Assembly (NCBI GenBank): GCA_016744065.1
Contig: JADGFA010000035.1
Location: 1-45,787, forward strand
DNA from: Gammaproteobacteria bacterium
GTDB lineage: Bacteria > Pseudomonadota > Gammaproteobacteria > SZUA-229
DNA length: 45,787 bases
Reading direction: 5' to 3'
A program made the translations under genes and the position numbers. Positions 1 through 8,441 of this stretch are shown piece by piece (the stretch's first letter is position 1; the number at the start of each line of letters is the position of its first letter). The notes beneath the pieces were generated by a model. That model was not told the DNA's origin. It saw nothing but the letters and a program-made list of their open reading frames with translations, and ran no database searches.

Positions 1-1
1 T

Positions 2-1690
2 GTTGATAATGCTGATAATAGTTTTGTCGCACAGACGAATGTTATCGGTACAAATGGTACCTTTAATATAGCAACAGACGGTACCTGGACGTATGTTGCG
101 AACAGTGCATTTGATAATTTAAATGTGGGTGATAATGTTTCAGAAACCTTTACAGTTGCAAGTGTAGATGGAACCACTAGCTCAGTTACGGTTACGATTA
201 ACGGTACTGACGATGCAGCAGTAGTTAGTTCAGAAAGTGTCACTCTTATAGAGACCGATGTTGCTCTTTCAACTGGTGGCACTCTAACGAGTACCGATTT
301 TGATAATGCAGATAATACCTTTGTAGCGCAAACCAATGTGGTTGGCACAAATGGTACCTTTAATATAGCAACCAATGGCACCTGGACCTATGTTGCAAAT
401 TCAGCGTTTGATAACTTAAACGTTGGCGACAATGTAAGTGAGACCTTTACGGTTGCAAGTGCGGATGGTACAACCAGTTCAGTTACCGTTACGATTAATG
501 GAACAAACGATGCAGCTATTGTAAGCACTGACTCTGTTGCTTTAACCGAATCAGATGTCGCTCTTTCGACTGGAGGTACTTTAACCAGTGCCGATGTTGA
601 TAACGTCGATAATACTTTTGTAGCTCAAACCAATGTTATAGGTACAAACGGTACCTTCAATATTGCAACCAATGGCACCTGGACCTATGTTGCAAGTAGT
701 GCATTTGATAATTTAAACGTGGGTGATAATGTTTCAGAAACCTTTACGGTTGCAAGTGTTGACGGAACGACCAGTTCAGTTACCGTTACCATTAACGGTA
801 CTGATGATGCAGCAGTAGTAAGTTCCGCAAATGTAAATCTTGTTGAGACCGATGTTGCTCTTTCAACTGGTGGCACTTTAACCAGCACCGATGTTGATAA
901 TGCAGATAATACCTTTGTAGCGCAAACCAATGTTATAGGTACAAATGGTACCTTTAATATTGCAATCGATGGTACCTGGACGTATGTTGCGAACTCAGCA
1001 TTCGATAACTTAAATGTTGGCGATAATGTAAGTGAGACTTTTACAGTTTCAAGCATTGATGGCACGACCAGTTCAGTCACCGTTACCATTAACGGTACAA
1101 ATGATGCAGCAGTAGTAAGCACTGACTCGGTTACTTTAACAGAAACGGATGTTGCTCTTTCAACGGGTGGAACCTTAACCAGTACCGATGTTGATAATGT
1201 CGATAATACCTTTGTAGCGCAAACCAATGTTGTTGGCACAAATGGTACCTTCAATATTGCAACCAATGGCACCTGGACCTATGTTGCGAACTCAGCATTT
1301 GATAACTTAAATGTTGGTGATAATGTAAGTGAGACTTTTACAGTTGCAAGTGTGGATGGAACCACTAGTTCAGTTACCGTTACGATTAACGGAACAAACG
1401 ATGCGGCAGTGGTAAGTTCAGCAAATGTAAATCTTACAGAAACTGATGTTGCTTTAAGCACTGGCGGTACTTTAACCAGTACAGATGTTGATAACGCCGA
1501 TAATACTTTTATAGCGCAAACCAATGTTGTCGGTACAAACGGTACTTTCAATATCGCAATAGATGGCACCTGGACTTATGTTGCGAATAGTGCATTTGAT
1601 AATTTAGATGTGGGTGACAATGTTTCTGAAACTTTTACAGTTGTAAGTGTCGATGGCACGACCAGTACTGTTACGGTAACGATTAATGGC
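2..1690 (+). repeat. Tandem 297-bp VCBS-type coding repeats
   Basis: Equivalent points of the unit fall at 293, 590, 887, 1184 and 1481, giving an exact 297-bp (99-codon) period. A sixth unit is truncated by the window edge. Units differ mostly by scattered silent changes and a few residues (for example IATNGTW versus IAIDGTW). This indicates recent duplication or ongoing gene conversion. The array continues upstream, so copy number is unknown and an assembly could have collapsed it. Confidence 0.95.
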
Positions 1691-4600
1691 ACTGATGATG
1701 CGCCAGTTATTGATCTTGATCAAAATGACAGTAGTGGTGCGACTGGTACAGCTTATGCGACTACGTTTACGGAAGGTGGAGCGGCTGTTTCTATCGCCGA
1801 TGCAGATATTATTGTTTCTGATTTTGATTCTACTCAGTTACAAAATGCAACTATCACGATTACAGACTCTGAAGTTGGTGATCTTTTAAATGTAGGGGCT
1901 TTGCCTGCGGGGATTACTGCATCAGCTTATGATTCAAATACAGGCATTTTAACGCTTTCAGGCAGTGCTTCATTTGCAGATTATCAGGCAGCTATCCGTG
2001 CAATCCAGTTTACCAATGATGGTTCATCGGTTACAAATTCACGTAGTATTGAAGTTACAGTTTCTGATGGGGTGTCTACCAGTGATGCTGCTGTTACTAC
2101 TGTTGATGTTGTTACAATTCCGACTATTTCAGTAAGCGATGTATCGGTTCAGGAGCCTGTATCAGGAACGACTGCTCTGGTTTTCACTGTTTCGCTTGAT
2201 CAGGTTGCAGCAAGTAATCTGACATTTGATTATAGTACGGCCGATATTAGCGCATTAGCAGGTGCCGATTATGTTGGTATTAGCGCTACCACAGGTACCA
2301 TTTTAGCAGGTGCAACGTCAACTACAGTAACTGTAACAATAAATAGCGATATAGATAATTTTGAAGGCGATGAAACTTTTGCATTAGATTTATCAAACTT
2401 TAATCAGGTGGTTAATTTTACGGCTGGCTCACATATTACTGCGAACGGTGTGCAGGGGATTGGTGAAATTGGCGCTAATAATGGTGCTCCAGATGCAGTT
2501 GATGATAATTATATTACACAGCAGGGTGCGCCCCTTGTTATAAATAGTTTACTTGATAATGATTCATTAGTTGATGGTGCCACTCTAACCAGTTTTACTC
2601 AGGGAGCAAATGGTACGGTTACTGATAACGGTGACGGCACGTATACCTATACACCAACAGATGGCGCATTTGTAGGAACAGATACTTTTACATATACATT
2701 AACTGATGCAGATGGTGAAACAGATACTGCAACTGTAGCCGTAACGGTAAGTAATAATACTGTAAATCCTCCTGTTGTAAGTTCAGTCCCAGATGTGATG
2801 TACACAGAAAATGATGCGCCAACGCAATTGTTATCAGGTGTTTCTGTAAGTGATGTTGATAGCTCTAATTTAAGTTCAGTCGTTGTGCGAATTGATGGTT
2901 ATATTGGGGGGCAGGATGACCTTGATTATCTGACGGCAGGTACAAGTGTTAATGCTAGCGTTAATGTAACAGGCACGACCTGGGAATTAACCTTAACAGG
3001 TGGAACGAATATAAACGAGTATCAGCAGGTTTTAGGTAGTTTGAATTATCAAAATCTGTCAGATAATCCGAGTGCTGCCCCGCGTACAATTACTGTTGAA
3101 GCTTATGATGATGCATATAATAATCTGTTCGGATCAGATGTTGGTAGTTTAGTTATTACACCACAGAATGATGCGGCTACTGTTTTTGATAATGATGGTT
3201 TCTTTGTTGCTGGTGCACAGGATGGTGCATTAAATATAACAGCACCAACAGATATTGATACTGATAATGCAGCATTGGTAATAACAGTAACAGGTATACC
3301 GACAGGTGTTGGTATTGTTACATTGTCCGATGGCAGTGTGGTTAATGTAGGTGATACGCTGACATTATCTGAGTTAGCAGCTTTGCAGTTTGATGCGGGT
3401 GGTGCAGATGGCATTGCCAATTTTACTTACAGTGTATTTGATGGCGAGTTAACGACTAATGGTACGACTACGATTAATGTGGGTTCTACAGAAGCAGATG
3501 TAAACACAGTTTACGAAAGTGCAATGGATAATGGTTCGGGGCTTGATGTGGGTTCTAATATTGCAACAGGAAATCTGTTTGCAAATGATGCATCAGCTGA
3601 TTCAGTAACAACGCTGGATAGTATTGATTTTGGTGCAACGAATAGCACACCGGATGGTAGTGGAATTATTACGATTGTAACAACATTGGGAACATTAACC
3701 GTATATGCTGATAATACGAATGCAGGGCATATTGCGGGTGATTATGAGTATGTTTTACAGACTAATGATACAAGCAGTACGGATGTAAGTGAGAGTTTTA
3801 CTTATAACTTTAATAATGGAGTGGCACAACAGGATACCTTAACCATTACCGTAGTTGATGATGTTCCAGTTGCAAATGATCTTGTTGAAACTATTCCAGA
3901 ATCAGAAGAACAGGTATTTAATATAATCTTTACTCTGGATGATTCGGGTAGTATGGGCTGGGGAGCTGTTTCTGGTGGTACTCCGCTTCAGGGAGGAGAA
4001 TCCAGTCGTATGGCTATTGCACAGGATTCATTAGAGGCATTAGCTGCGGAATACTTTAATCAGTCAACGCAGGTAACGGTGACACTTGTAACCTTTAACT
4101 CCTCTGCTTCTTTTGTAGGAACCTATGCTAATTTTACAGACTTTGAAACGGCATTAAATGCGGTTACCCCAGGTGGTGGTACAAACTATGTTGATGCAAC
4201 TGATGAAATAGAAACACAGTTTACTGCAGATATAGCGGCTCAAAATCCGGCTGATAATGTACAGAATATTTCATACTTTATATCAGATGGTGAAGCAAAC
4301 TCAGGGACCTCACCAATAGGCAGTGGGTATATAGAATTTGTTAATGATAACTCGATTAATTCTTATTCGGTGGGTATAGGCTCAAGCCTGCCAAATGATT
4401 TAAGTGATTTAAATTATATACATAATATTGATTCATTAGGTCAGGGAAATGGTCATATTGATAATGCACTTATTGTTGCTGATGTTTCACAATTAGAATC
4501 AGAGTTACTAAGTACGGTGCCTACGGCATTTGGCGGTAATATTGTTGCTAATGGCAGTATTCAGAATCTGGCATTTGGTGCTGATGGTGGCTATGTGCAA

Positions 4601-7072
4601 TCCATAGAAATGGATATAGGTTCACCGGCGACAACCCATACATTTAATTATGATGGCAATGCAATTACTATTTCACCCAATATTTCCAGTGTTGAAATTG
4701 ATGGATCAAAATTGACGCTGGATTCTGCAGATGGTTTTACTTATGGAACATTTACATTCGATTTTTCAGATGGAACCTATTCATTTGTTGCACCGAATGG
4801 AACAGCAGGTGCTACATTTGATTTCGACTACACCATTATTGATGGTGATGGAGATACCGCATCTGCAACAGCAACAATCAATATCGTTGATGATGCACCC
4901 GATGCACGAGATGATTTACATTCAGTAGATGCGTATGAAATTGCAGAAGGAAATGTGATTACGGCAATAGGCACAGATGGTGGCCCATCATATGGTGGTG
5001 ATTTTACACCGTTTGCAATACAGGGTGGTGGTGTAGATAAAATTGTTGATGATGCAGTGCTAACTGAATTCACATATCGTGATTCAACAATTGACCTTAA
5101 TCTAACCTTATCTGCTCAGCCTACAGGTACATCAGATGATGTTGCAATAAACAGTTCAACTGATTTTAATGCGACTGATTTTACTTTAAGTAGTGCTAAT
5201 GGTGTTGGCTTTGATAATAGTGGTGCAGGCATTTCAGGTGGAAGGTCTAATAGTCGACTGGATAACCTGGATGGTGGCGCTGCGCTTACCGTTACCTTTA
5301 GTAGTAGTGAGTTACTTTATGGTGTAGATAACCTTGTATTGACAATGAGTGACTATACATCCAATAGAGGTGATGCTGTTTTACTGACTGTTTATGATGT
5401 AGATGGTAATACTATTACAACATTAAATCATTTTGCATCCGATGGCACCAGCATAGATTTGTCTACTTATTCAGGTGTTGGTTCAGTTGATATTGTATAT
5501 AGCGGTTCTGGACGTGATGCTCAGTTAAGTAATGTTGCATATGATCCGACACCGGCTTCTGGTGTAACAGAGACTGGCGGTGATAATGGAAGTAATTTGA
5601 GCTGGGTTTATAGTCATGAAACTGATATTGATGGTAATGATGTTTTTCAGGCGACAGTCACGGATTCTAATGATGGTTCTGTTTTTATTATGCGCAGTAA
5701 TGGTTATTATAATTTCACACCGGATCAAAGTGGTATGCCAATTGATGCATCAGTTGATTCCATTTCCCAGGCGAATGTTGATGCTGCAGATTTAAGTATC
5801 GTTGCACGTACAGGTGGTAGCCTTGTATATAATTCAGATGGTGTGGGAATTTCAGGTGGCAATGGTGAGTTGTTAAGTTCAGGTGAAGCATTACTCGTGA
5901 CATTTGATGCCTTAGTAGCACCCAATGGCGTTAATGATCTGGTGTTAACAATCAATGACTTTCAAAGTAATTTTGGTGATCAGGCAACTGTTATAGTAAC
6001 GCATGATACAGATGGTAATGGGGTTTTAACTACTGATACAATTATTTTCTCTGCAAGTAATGCAAACTCTAGCACTCTTGATTTATCCCAGTTTGCTGGT
6101 ATTACTCAGTTTGATATTGAATACACAGGAGCAGGTTTTGATTTAGGTTTAGGTAATATTAGTTACCGGGTACCTGCTGCTGTTCCAGTTTCAACATTAA
6201 CACCGGGACTTATTAATTACACCCTGACAGATAGTGATGGTCAATCAGATACAGCTCAACTAGCACTTTATACAGTAGACCAGGTTATTGGTGGCACAGA
6301 AAATGCCGATAATATTATGGGCGGTAGTACAAATGATGCTATTGATGGCGGTGCGGCGGATGATATTCTTTCCGGTGGTGATGGGCACGACACTATATCC
6401 GGCGGTGAGGGTAGTGACACACTTTCAGGTAATGCAGGTAATGATTACCTTGCAGGTGGTGCTGCAAATGATACATTATCAGGTAATGCTGGAGATGATT
6501 ATTTAACAGGTGATGCTGGTGATGATTTATTAGATGGTGGCGTTGGTGATGATATTGTCAGTGGTGGTGCAGGAGATGATCAGGTTTACGGCGGTGCTGA
6601 TAACGATAAACTGGATGGTGGTGAAGGCGATGACCAGTTATATGGTGGTGCTGGTGATGACAGTTTACTCGGTGGCTCAGGTGTAGATATTTTAAGTGGT
6701 GGCATGGGTAATGATGTGCTCACGGGTGGAACTGATATTGATACATTTGTCTGGCGTAGTGGCGATGAAGGTACATCATTGTCACCAACCAGTGATGTGA
6801 TTACTGATTTTACTATAGGTACTGGTGGTGATGTGCTTGATCTGGCCGATATGTTACAAGGTGAAGATGTAACAACATTGACTGATTATCTGCATTTTGA
6901 AAGTGATGGTAATGGAGGCACAGTCATCAATGTTGATGCAGAGGGTACAACTCCATTTGAGTCTGTACAGCAAATAACCTTAACAGATGTTGATTTAACC
7001 ATAGGTGGAACCCTGACAGACCAGCAGATATTAGATGGTTTGCTAGCAGATGGAAACCTTGTTGTAGATTAA
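2..7072 (+). CDS. Giant RTX/VCBS-repeat adhesin, 3' part (N-terminus outside window)
   Basis: The frame is open from base 2, so the start and N-terminal retention region are missing. About 2,356 residues are visible. In order they are: one cut and five full VCBS-type repeats of 99 residues (to about 1690); a cadherin/Ig-like stretch; a Calx-beta domain (about 2120-2440); further Ig-like domains; a von Willebrand A domain (about 3910-4560) with an intact MIDAS motif DDSGSMG; two related about 135-residue modules (about 5150-5550 and 5750-6170); glycine/aspartate-rich RTX nonapeptides (about 6290-6740); and a VCA0849-type type I secretion target at the C-terminus. Family knowledge: such proteins are exported by a type I ABC/MFP/TolC system and mediate surface attachment, with RTX and VWA parts binding Ca2+ or divalent metal. 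No secretion genes lie in the window. Whether it is LapA-like (cleavable) cannot be judged without the N-terminus. Confidence 0.93.
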   Translation, partial: VDNADNSFVAQTNVIGTNGTFNIATDGTWTYVANSAFDNLNVGDNVSETFTVASVDGTTSSVTVTINGTDDAAVVSSESVTLIETDVALSTGGTLTSTDFDNADNTFVAQTNVVGTNGTFNIATNGTWTYVANSAFDNLNVGDNVSETFTVASADGTTSSVTVTINGTNDAAIVSTDSVALTESDVALSTGGTLTSADVDNVDNTFVAQTNVIGTNGTFNIATNGTWTYVASSAFDNLNVGDNVSETFTVASVDGTTSSVTVTINGTDDAAVVSSANVNLVETDVALSTGGTLTSTDVDNADNTFVAQTNVIGTNGTFNIAIDGTWTYVANSAFDNLNVGDNVSETFTVSSIDGTTSSVTVTINGTNDAAVVSTDSVTLTETDVALSTGGTLTSTDVDNVDNTFVAQTNVVGTNGTFNIATNGTWTYVANSAFDNLNVGDNVSETFTVASVDGTTSSVTVTINGTNDAAVVSSANVNLTETDVALSTGGTLTSTDVDNADNTFIAQTNVVGTNGTFNIAIDGTWTYVANSAFDNLDVGDNVSETFTVVSVDGTTSTVTVTINGTDDAPVIDLDQNDSSGATGTAYATTFTEGGAAVSIADADIIVSDFDSTQLQNATITITDSEVGDLLNVGALPAGITASAYDSNTGILTLSGSASFADYQAAIRAIQFTNDGSSVTNSRSIEVTVSDGVSTSDAAVTTVDVVTIPTISVSDVSVQEPVSGTTALVFTVSLDQVAASNLTFDYSTADISALAGADYVGISATTGTILAGATSTTVTVTINSDIDNFEGDETFALDLSNFNQVVNFTAGSHITANGVQGIGEIGANNGAPDAVDDNYITQQGAPLVINSLLDNDSLVDGATLTSFTQGANGTVTDNGDGTYTYTPTDGAFVGTDTFTYTLTDADGETDTATVAVTVSNNTVNPPVVSSVPDVMYTENDAPTQLLSGVSVSDVDSSNLSSVVVRIDGYIGGQDDLDYLTAGTSVNASVNVTGTTWELTLTGGTNINEYQQVLGSLNYQNLSDNPSAAPRTITVEAYDDAYNNLFGSDVGSLVITPQNDAATVFDNDGFFVAGAQDGALNITAPTDIDTDNAALVITVTGIPTGVGIVTLSDGSVVNVGDTLTLSELAALQFDAGGADGIANFTYSVFDGELTTNGTTTINVGSTEADVNTVYESAMDNGSGLDVGSNIATGNLFANDASADSVTTLDSIDFGATNSTPDGSGIITIVTTLGTLTVYADNTNAGHIAGDYEYVLQTNDTSSTDVSESFTYNFNNGVAQQDTLTITVVDDVPVANDLVETIPESEEQVFNIIFTLDDSGSMGWGAVSGGTPLQGGESSRMAIAQDSLEALAAEYFNQSTQVTVTLVTFNSSASFVGTYANFTDFETALNAVTPGGGTNYVDATDEIETQFTADIAAQNPADNVQNISYFISDGEANSGTSPIGSGYIEFVNDNSINSYSVGIGSSLPNDLSDLNYIHNIDSLGQGNGHIDNALIVADVSQLESELLSTVPTAFGGNIVANGSIQNLAFGADGGYVQSIEMDIGSPATTHTFNYDGNAITISPNISSVEIDGSKLTLDSADGFTYGTFTFDFSDGTYSFVAPNGTAGATFDFDYTIIDGDGDTASATATINIVDDAPDARDDLHSVDAYEIAEGNVITAIGTDGGPSYGGDFTPFAIQGGGVDKIVDDAVLTEFTYRDSTIDLNLTLSAQPTGTSDDVAINSSTDFNATDFTLSSANGVGFDNSGAGISGGRSNSRLDNLDGGAALTVTFSSSELLYGVDNLVLTMSDYTSNRGDAVLLTVYDVDGNTITTLNHFASDGTSIDLSTYSGVGSVDIVYSGSGRDAQLSNVAYDPTPASGVTETGGDNGSNLSWVYSHETDIDGNDVFQATVTDSNDGSVFIMRSNGYYNFTPDQSGMPIDASVDSISQANVDAADLSIVARTGGSLVYNSDGVGISGGNGELLSSGEALLVTFDALVAPNGVNDLVLTINDFQSNFGDQATVIVTHDTDGNGVLTTDTIIFSASNANSSTLDLSQFAGITQFDIEYTGAGFDLGLGNISYRVPAAVPVSTLTPGLINYTLTDSDGQSDTAQLALYTVDQVIGGTENADNIMGGSTNDAIDGGAADDILSGGDGHDTISGGEGSDTLSGNAGNDYLAGGAANDTLSGNAGDDYLTGDAGDDLLDGGVGDDIVSGGAGDDQVYGGADNDKLDGGEGDDQLYGGAGDDSLLGGSGVDILSGGMGNDVLTGGTDIDTFVWRSGDEGTSLSPTSDVITDFTIGTGGDVLDLADMLQGEDVTTLTDYLHFESDGNGGTVINVDAEGTTPFESVQQITLTDVDLTIGGTLTDQQILDGLLADGNLVVD

Positions 7073-7085
7073 GTTGTGGTTATTG

Positions 7086-7119
7086 TTCAGGTGTTGCTCA
7101 TCATTGAGTAACGCCTGAA
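7086..7119. terminator. Hairpin between convergent genes, probable bidirectional terminator
   Basis: A 15-bp stem (TTCAGGTGTTGCTCA against TGAGTAACGCCTGAA, two G:U pairs) closes on a TCAT loop, 13 bases after the adhesin stop and before the convergent gene ending at 7237. The following T-run is weak (TAAAATTTTC), so the terminator role is inferred from position and stem strength. Confidence 0.65.
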
Positions 7120-7236
7120 TAAAATTTTCAATATAAAAGCGCTGACTAGTGTTTTCAGTTAAACCTTATAAAAAATAATACATGAAGACAAAGGATAGAC
7201 TGGCGTAAATCAGAATAGCCGTGCACATGCTTAAGG

Positions 7237-7755
7237 TTATTTTTGAGTTACTTGCTCTTTAATTTCCTGTGGAAGTTTCTCTATAATTGAATCTGCTATT
7301 TCACCTTTTGCGGCCATACTCAGCGCACTGGACTCCAGAAAAAAGTTAACCATAACCATTAATAGTGTGGGCATGATGGCTATTCTAATAAATACAGTAC
7401 GTAGAATTTCCTGCATATTGGGGTCAGGCGATGTTGTGGAAACTAACCATCCAAGTAGCATCAAAGCCAAAGTTACGGTGTATGCAATCAATAAAAGACG
7501 ATAATGATTTAAAGTAAGTCTCCAGTGTGCATGTATAAACCAGTGTTCGCCTGGTTGCAGGTTTTTACTTTTAGTCATGCTATAAAACATAATTAAAAGA
7601 GAAAATATTAAAGGGACTAATAAGCCTGAAATGCCTATGTCTAATATTAAAGTTGCAGGTGTCATGAGTAGGTGAACGAAAGCGAGGTTTAGTAAAAAAA
7701 TATTGTGGGGTGTTTTTGATTTTTTAATGGTGTTATTATCTATTGAAGTTTTCAT
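7237..7755 (-). CDS. Unrecognised four-helix-type inner-membrane protein
   Basis: I do not recognise a family. The 172-residue protein has a short polar N-terminus and about four hydrophobic segments (roughly residues 20-40, 42-60, 87-107 and 122-142). A loop rich in His/Trp (GEHWFIHAHWRL) lies between the second and third. The charged C-terminus ends in EQVTQK. It is the last gene of the minus-strand series that begins with norC, but a 62-base gap and no clear Shine-Dalgarno before its ATG leave its operon membership uncertain. The loop histidines could be metal or heme ligands, but that is speculation. Confidence 0.6.
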   Translation of the reverse strand: MKTSIDNNTIKKSKTPHNIFLLNLAFVHLLMTPATLILDIGISGLLVPLIFSLLIMFYSMTKSKNLQPGEHWFIHAHWRLTLNHYRLLLIAYTVTLALMLLGWLVSTTSPDPNMQEILRTVFIRIAIMPTLLMVMVNFFLESSALSMAAKGEIADSIIEKLPQEIKEQVTQK

Positions 7756-7817
7756 TGTTTTTTTAGTAATGTAATCCCTGTTTAAATTTAAATAAAAATA
7801 TACTATAAATAAGCTGC

Positions 7818-8126
7818 TTATAATGTCATAAAAATATTATAATCTGTGACACAGGCGGCGGTCATTAGTAATACATTCCATAATCCTAAATATTTAATGT
7901 TTTTAGTTTTTGGCTTTGTTTTAATAAAACCAACAATACCCAAGCCGGATATGACCATGCTGAATTCTGCAAAGAATAAACCTAATAACATGGATACAGG
8001 TATCTGATTTTCTAATCCCCATTTAAATGTGTTCGCAGAATAAACAAGTATCAGGCCTGTTAAAATAACAAAATTAGGTAAAATGGTTAAATAAAACCAG
8101 ATTTTTGATGGAGCATGAGTTTGCAT
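7818..8126 (-). CDS. Small unrecognised membrane protein downstream of norD
   Basis: This is a 102-residue protein with three predicted transmembrane segments (about residues 10-30, 42-64 and 78-98). I chose the ATG at 8126 (protein begins MQTHAPSKIW). A longer reading from 8189 would overlap the preceding gene by 53 bases, whereas 8126 leaves a 10-base gap after that gene's stop, with AAAGG a little upstream. No family is recognised. Its tight spacing with the 8137-8385 gene suggests the two are made together and may form a small membrane complex connected with the nor operon. Confidence 0.55.
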   Translation of the reverse strand: MQTHAPSKIWFYLTILPNFVILTGLILVYSANTFKWGLENQIPVSMLLGLFFAEFSMVISGLGIVGFIKTKPKTKNIKYLGLWNVLLMTAACVTDYNIFMTL

Positions 8127-8136
8127 GTTACTGATA

Positions 8137-8385
8137 TTAACCTTTGTTCCGTGATTCAATTCGCATATCAAAATTTGGAATATTTGCATTTGTTATAAAC
8201 ATCAGTACGCCACCAACACAGATAAAGAAAAAAGTGGATGCTAAAAAAGCAACAGCAATGGGGTCGTTTATACTGTGTGTCTCAACTTTGAGATAAAGCC
8301 CTATTGCACAGACTATAGCGAGTAAGAAACTAGTAATTCCGACTACAAAAGATAATTTCTGAAAGATGCTTTTTGTTTTTTTCAT
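8137..8385 (-). CDS. Small two-helix membrane protein following norD
   Basis: The 82-residue protein has two hydrophobic helices (about residues 10-32 and 43-65) and a short charged tail (MRIESRNKG). An AAAGG Shine-Dalgarno lies six bases before the ATG. It starts 56 bases after the norD stop and is on the same strand as the nor genes. Small membrane proteins are often found at the ends of nor operons, but I cannot assign this one to a named family. Confidence 0.55.
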   Translation of the reverse strand: MKKTKSIFQKLSFVVGITSFLLAIVCAIGLYLKVETHSINDPIAVAFLASTFFFICVGGVLMFITNANIPNFDMRIESRNKG

Positions 8386-8441
8386 GTTAGACCTTTATGG
8401 TGCGATGCCAGTGTTTTGCTATAAACAGGCGTCGTATTAAA

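Noticed and set aside
685..1569. Long open frames on the minus strand within the adhesin repeats
   Set aside because: They are exact antisense images of the 297-bp repeats, keep the repeat period, and have no ribosome site; the plus-strand repeats are a recognisable protein domain.
2..1690. CRISPR-like regular repeats
   Set aside because: The repeated unit is 297 bp without unique spacers and is continuous coding sequence.
5525..5955. Overlapping minus-strand frames under the adhesin modules
   Set aside because: Low-complexity translation, no start signal, fully inside a strong plus-strand coding region.
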